From positions 1-7,763 of the forward strand of contig CAJJYO010000070.1 in NCBI GenBank assembly GCA_905197385.1: a DNA stretch of 7,763 nucleotides, given 5' to 3'. This DNA is from an uncultured Collinsella sp. (GTDB taxonomy: Bacteria; Actinomycetota; Coriobacteriia; Coriobacteriales; Coriobacteriaceae). This document shows positions 6,228 through 7,763 of the stretch, piece by piece (the stretch's first letter is position 1; each line of letters begins with the position of its first letter). The notes below the pieces were generated by a model that worked only from the letters and a program-made list of their open reading frames with translations, made no database searches and was not told the DNA's origin. A program made the position numbers and the translations under genes.

Positions 6228-6701
6228 ATGGATTCCAAAAGACTTGCCGAGATAGCCGATGTTATGGAGGACCGCGGCCTCACGCGCGTACGCGTTGAGG
6301 AGCCCGATGGCACCGCGGTCGAACTCGAGCGCGCGAGCGCCGCACAGCCGGTTGCCGTGCCCATGCCCATGCCGAGCGCTATGGCCGCTCCAGTTGCAGC
6401 TCCCACAGTCGCGCCTGCCGCACCGGAGCCCGCCGCGCAGACACCTGCCGCCGCACCGGAGCCCAAGGGCACCGAGGTGACCGCTCCCATGGTCGGCGTT
6501 TTCTATGCTGTCCCGGCGCCGGGCGACGAGCCGTTTGTGCACGTGGGCTCTAAGGTCAAGGCCGGCGAGACCCTCTGCATCATCGAGGCCATGAAGGTTC
6601 TCAACGAGGTGACGGCAGAGGCGGATGGCGAGGTTCTCGAGATCTGCGTGGCCGACGGCGACCTCGTGGAGTTTGGCAGCTGCCTCATGAGGATCGGATA
6701 G
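6228..6701 (+). CDS. accB: Biotin carboxyl carrier protein of acetyl-CoA carboxylase
   Basis: AccB carries biotin between the biotin carboxylase (AccC) and the carboxyltransferase, so that acetyl-CoA becomes malonyl-CoA. The 157-residue product has three parts: a short N-terminal helical region (1-35), a flexible Ala/Pro-rich linker (about 36-82) and a C-terminal biotinyl domain (about 83-157). The biotin-acceptor Lys123 sits in EAMKVLNEV (120-128). The linker includes a 15-bp perfect direct repeat (6417-6431 and 6450-6464), encoding AAPEP twice. GAGGAG at 6215-6220, within the end of fabF, is 7 nt before the ATG, and the gap to fabF is 3 bp. BirA, encoded divergently at the left of the window, is its probable modifying enzyme. 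Confidence 0.96.
   Translation: MDSKRLAEIADVMEDRGLTRVRVEEPDGTAVELERASAAQPVAVPMPMPSAMAAPVAAPTVAPAAPEPAAQTPAAAPEPKGTEVTAPMVGVFYAVPAPGDEPFVHVGSKVKAGETLCIIEAMKVLNEVTAEADGEVLEICVADGDLVEFGSCLMRIG
6417..6464 (+). repeat. 15-bp direct repeat within the AccB linker
   Basis: GCCGCACCGGAGCCC occurs at 6417-6431 and 6450-6464, exactly 33 bp (11 codons) apart and in frame. Each copy encodes AAPEP. It looks like a small internal duplication in the Ala/Pro linker, a region that commonly varies in length between homologues. Confidence 0.7.
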
Positions 6702-6710
6702 GTGATATCC

Positions 6711-7133
6711 ATGAACAAAGAAGAGCTTAAAGAACTGTTACCGCATCGAGAGCCGATGCTTTTGCTCGACGAAGCCGAGCTGGTGGGCGACGAGGCCCAC
6801 GGCAAGATCACGATTACGGGCGACGAGTACTTTTTGCAGGGGCATTTTCCGGGAAACCCGGTGGTCCCCGGCGTGATCCAATGCGAGATGCTCGCCCAGA
6901 ACTGCTGCGTGCTGCTGATGGGCGATGAGGAGGCGCGCGGCGCGACGCCGTTCTATACGAGCCTCGATAAAGTGCGCTTTAAGCGTCCGGTGCGCCCGGG
7001 CGACACGGTGGATCTAGTGTGCTCCATCACGCGTGCGCGCGGGCCGTTCCGCTTTGCGACGGGTACTGCGAGCGTCAACGGTGAGGTTTGCTGCCGCGCC
7101 GATATGTCTTTTGCACTCATGCACGAAAGTTAA
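6711..7133 (+). CDS. fabZ: 3-hydroxyacyl-ACP dehydratase
   Basis: FabZ removes water from 3-hydroxyacyl-ACP to give trans-2-enoyl-ACP, the substrate of FabK. The 140-residue product is a single hot-dog domain of normal length. The opening LLPHREPMLLLD (9-20) and the active-site stretch GHFPGNPVVPG (44-54) are typical. Catalytic His45 and Glu59 are separated by 14 residues, the same spacing as His54/Glu68 of E. coli FabZ. The helix around the Glu reads VIQCEMLAQ rather than the common hydrophobic VLIIEAMAQ, a local difference. ATG 6711 is preferred: AGGTGA (6700-6705) is 5 nt before it, whereas the in-frame GTG at 6702 is part of that site. No FabA or FabM is seen, so whether this enzyme also isomerises for unsaturated chains is unknown. 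Confidence 0.95.
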   Translation: MNKEELKELLPHREPMLLLDEAELVGDEAHGKITITGDEYFLQGHFPGNPVVPGVIQCEMLAQNCCVLLMGDEEARGATPFYTSLDKVRFKRPVRPGDTVDLVCSITRARGPFRFATGTASVNGEVCCRADMSFALMHES

Positions 7134-7143
7134 GGAAGGCTTC

Positions 7144-7763
7144 ATGTTCGACAAAGTGCTCATCGCCAACCGCGGCGAGGTCGCGGTCCGTGTTATCCGC
7201 GCGTGCCGCGATATGGGCATCAAAACCGTCGCCGTCTATTCCACGGCCGATGCGGACGCGCTGCACGTGCAGCTTGCCGACGAGGCGTATTGCATCGGCG
7301 GTCCGCGCCTTGCCGAGAGCTACCTCAACGACGATGCCGTGCTCACCTGTGCCGTAAAGTCGGGCGCCAAGGCAATTCATCCCGGCTATGGCTTTTTCTC
7401 CGAGAAGGCGAGCTTCGTGCGCGACTGCGACAAGTATGGCCTGGCGTTTGTCGGTCCTTCGGCCGAGGTGATCGATAGCATGGGCGACAAGGACGCCGCG
7501 CGTCGAACGGCTGCCGCGGCGGGCGTGCCCATCGTGCCGGGCTGCGATTTGCTCAAAAGCCCCGAGGAGGCAACGGCCGAGGCCGAGCGCATTGGCTGCC
7601 CCGTGCTTATTAAGGCGCGTGCAGGCGGTGGTGGTCGCGGCATTCGTAAGGTCGAGCGCGTGGAAGATGCGGCAAAGGCGTTCATCGAGGCGCGTGCCGA
7701 GGGCGAGGCCGTTTTTGGCGACGGCGAGTGCTACATGGAGAAGTTCGTCGCGCCGGCGCACCA
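7144..7763 (+). CDS. accC: Biotin carboxylase subunit of acetyl-CoA carboxylase (5' part, runs off window)
   Basis: AccC uses ATP and bicarbonate to carboxylate the biotin on AccB. The reading frame is open from ATG 7144 to the window end, giving 206 of roughly 450 expected residues. The biotin-carboxylase N-terminal domain is clear: VLIANRGEVAVRVIRAC (5-21), AIHPGYGFFSE (77-87) and MGDK with Lys116. The ATP-grasp domain begins with Lys157 and the glycine-rich loop GGGGRG (161-166). These lysines correspond to ATP-binding Lys116 and Lys159 of E. coli AccC. The residue two after Lys157 is Arg (KARAGGGGRG), where E. coli has Ser. AAGGAAGG at 7132-7139, overlapping the fabZ stop, precedes the ATG. 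Its place beside accB and fabZ favours AccC over pyruvate or propionyl-CoA carboxylase. The catalytic residues of the second half are outside the window. Confidence 0.93.
   Translation, partial: MFDKVLIANRGEVAVRVIRACRDMGIKTVAVYSTADADALHVQLADEAYCIGGPRLAESYLNDDAVLTCAVKSGAKAIHPGYGFFSEKASFVRDCDKYGLAFVGPSAEVIDSMGDKDAARRTAAAAGVPIVPGCDLLKSPEEATAEAERIGCPVLIKARAGGGGRGIRKVERVEDAAKAFIEARAEGEAVFGDGECYMEKFVAPAH

Noticed and set aside
4821..6542. A 573-codon open frame on the minus strand, opposite fabF and accB
   Set aside because: It is antisense to fabF and accB, whose catalytic motifs are complete. Its translation is a His/Arg/Gly-rich mixture with no recognisable domain, as expected from the reverse strand of GC-rich codons.

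Overview
This window carries a nearly complete type II fatty-acid synthesis (FASII) operon from a GC-rich bacterium, with a biotin-protein ligase gene transcribed away from it. The gene order fabH-acpP-fabK-fabD-fabG-fabF-accB-fabZ-accC is the one known from Streptococcus and related Firmicutes. The high GC content, the Ala/Asp/Glu-rich proteins and the use of FabK as enoyl reductase suggest an actinobacterial gut anaerobe of the Coriobacteriia, such as Collinsella. That assignment is an inference from composition and family resemblance, not a search result.

Layout: bases 1-70 are non-coding and may hold the cut 3' half of a terminator from a convergent gene to the left. birA lies on the minus strand (71-847) and encodes a short ligase without a DNA-binding domain. 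A 176-bp divergent region (848-1023) follows. It holds strong ribosome-binding sites for both flanking genes and two copies of an 18-bp sequence (941-958 and 989-1006, one mismatch), which are the best candidates for an operator. All genes from 1024 to the right edge are on the plus strand, with gaps of about 50 bp or less or with short overlaps: fabH, acpP, fabK, fabD, fabG, fabF, accB, fabZ and the first 206 codons of accC. accC runs off the window; accD and accA would be expected next.

Together the genes make malonyl-ACP and elongate it. AccB (biotinylated by BirA) and AccC, with the carboxyltransferase not seen here, make malonyl-CoA. FabD moves malonyl to AcpP. FabH starts chains, FabF extends them, and FabG, FabZ and FabK reduce, dehydrate and reduce again. 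Every complete enzyme keeps the catalytic residues expected of its family, and the part of AccC in the window keeps its ATP-binding lysines. No enzyme dedicated to making unsaturated chains (FabA, FabM, desaturase) and no FabT or FapR regulator is in the window.

I find no mobile element, CRISPR array, RNA gene or novel protein system here. The least ordinary items are the paired repeat in the divergent promoter region, birA standing where streptococci have fabT, and some local departures from consensus in FabD, FabZ, FabH and AccC.
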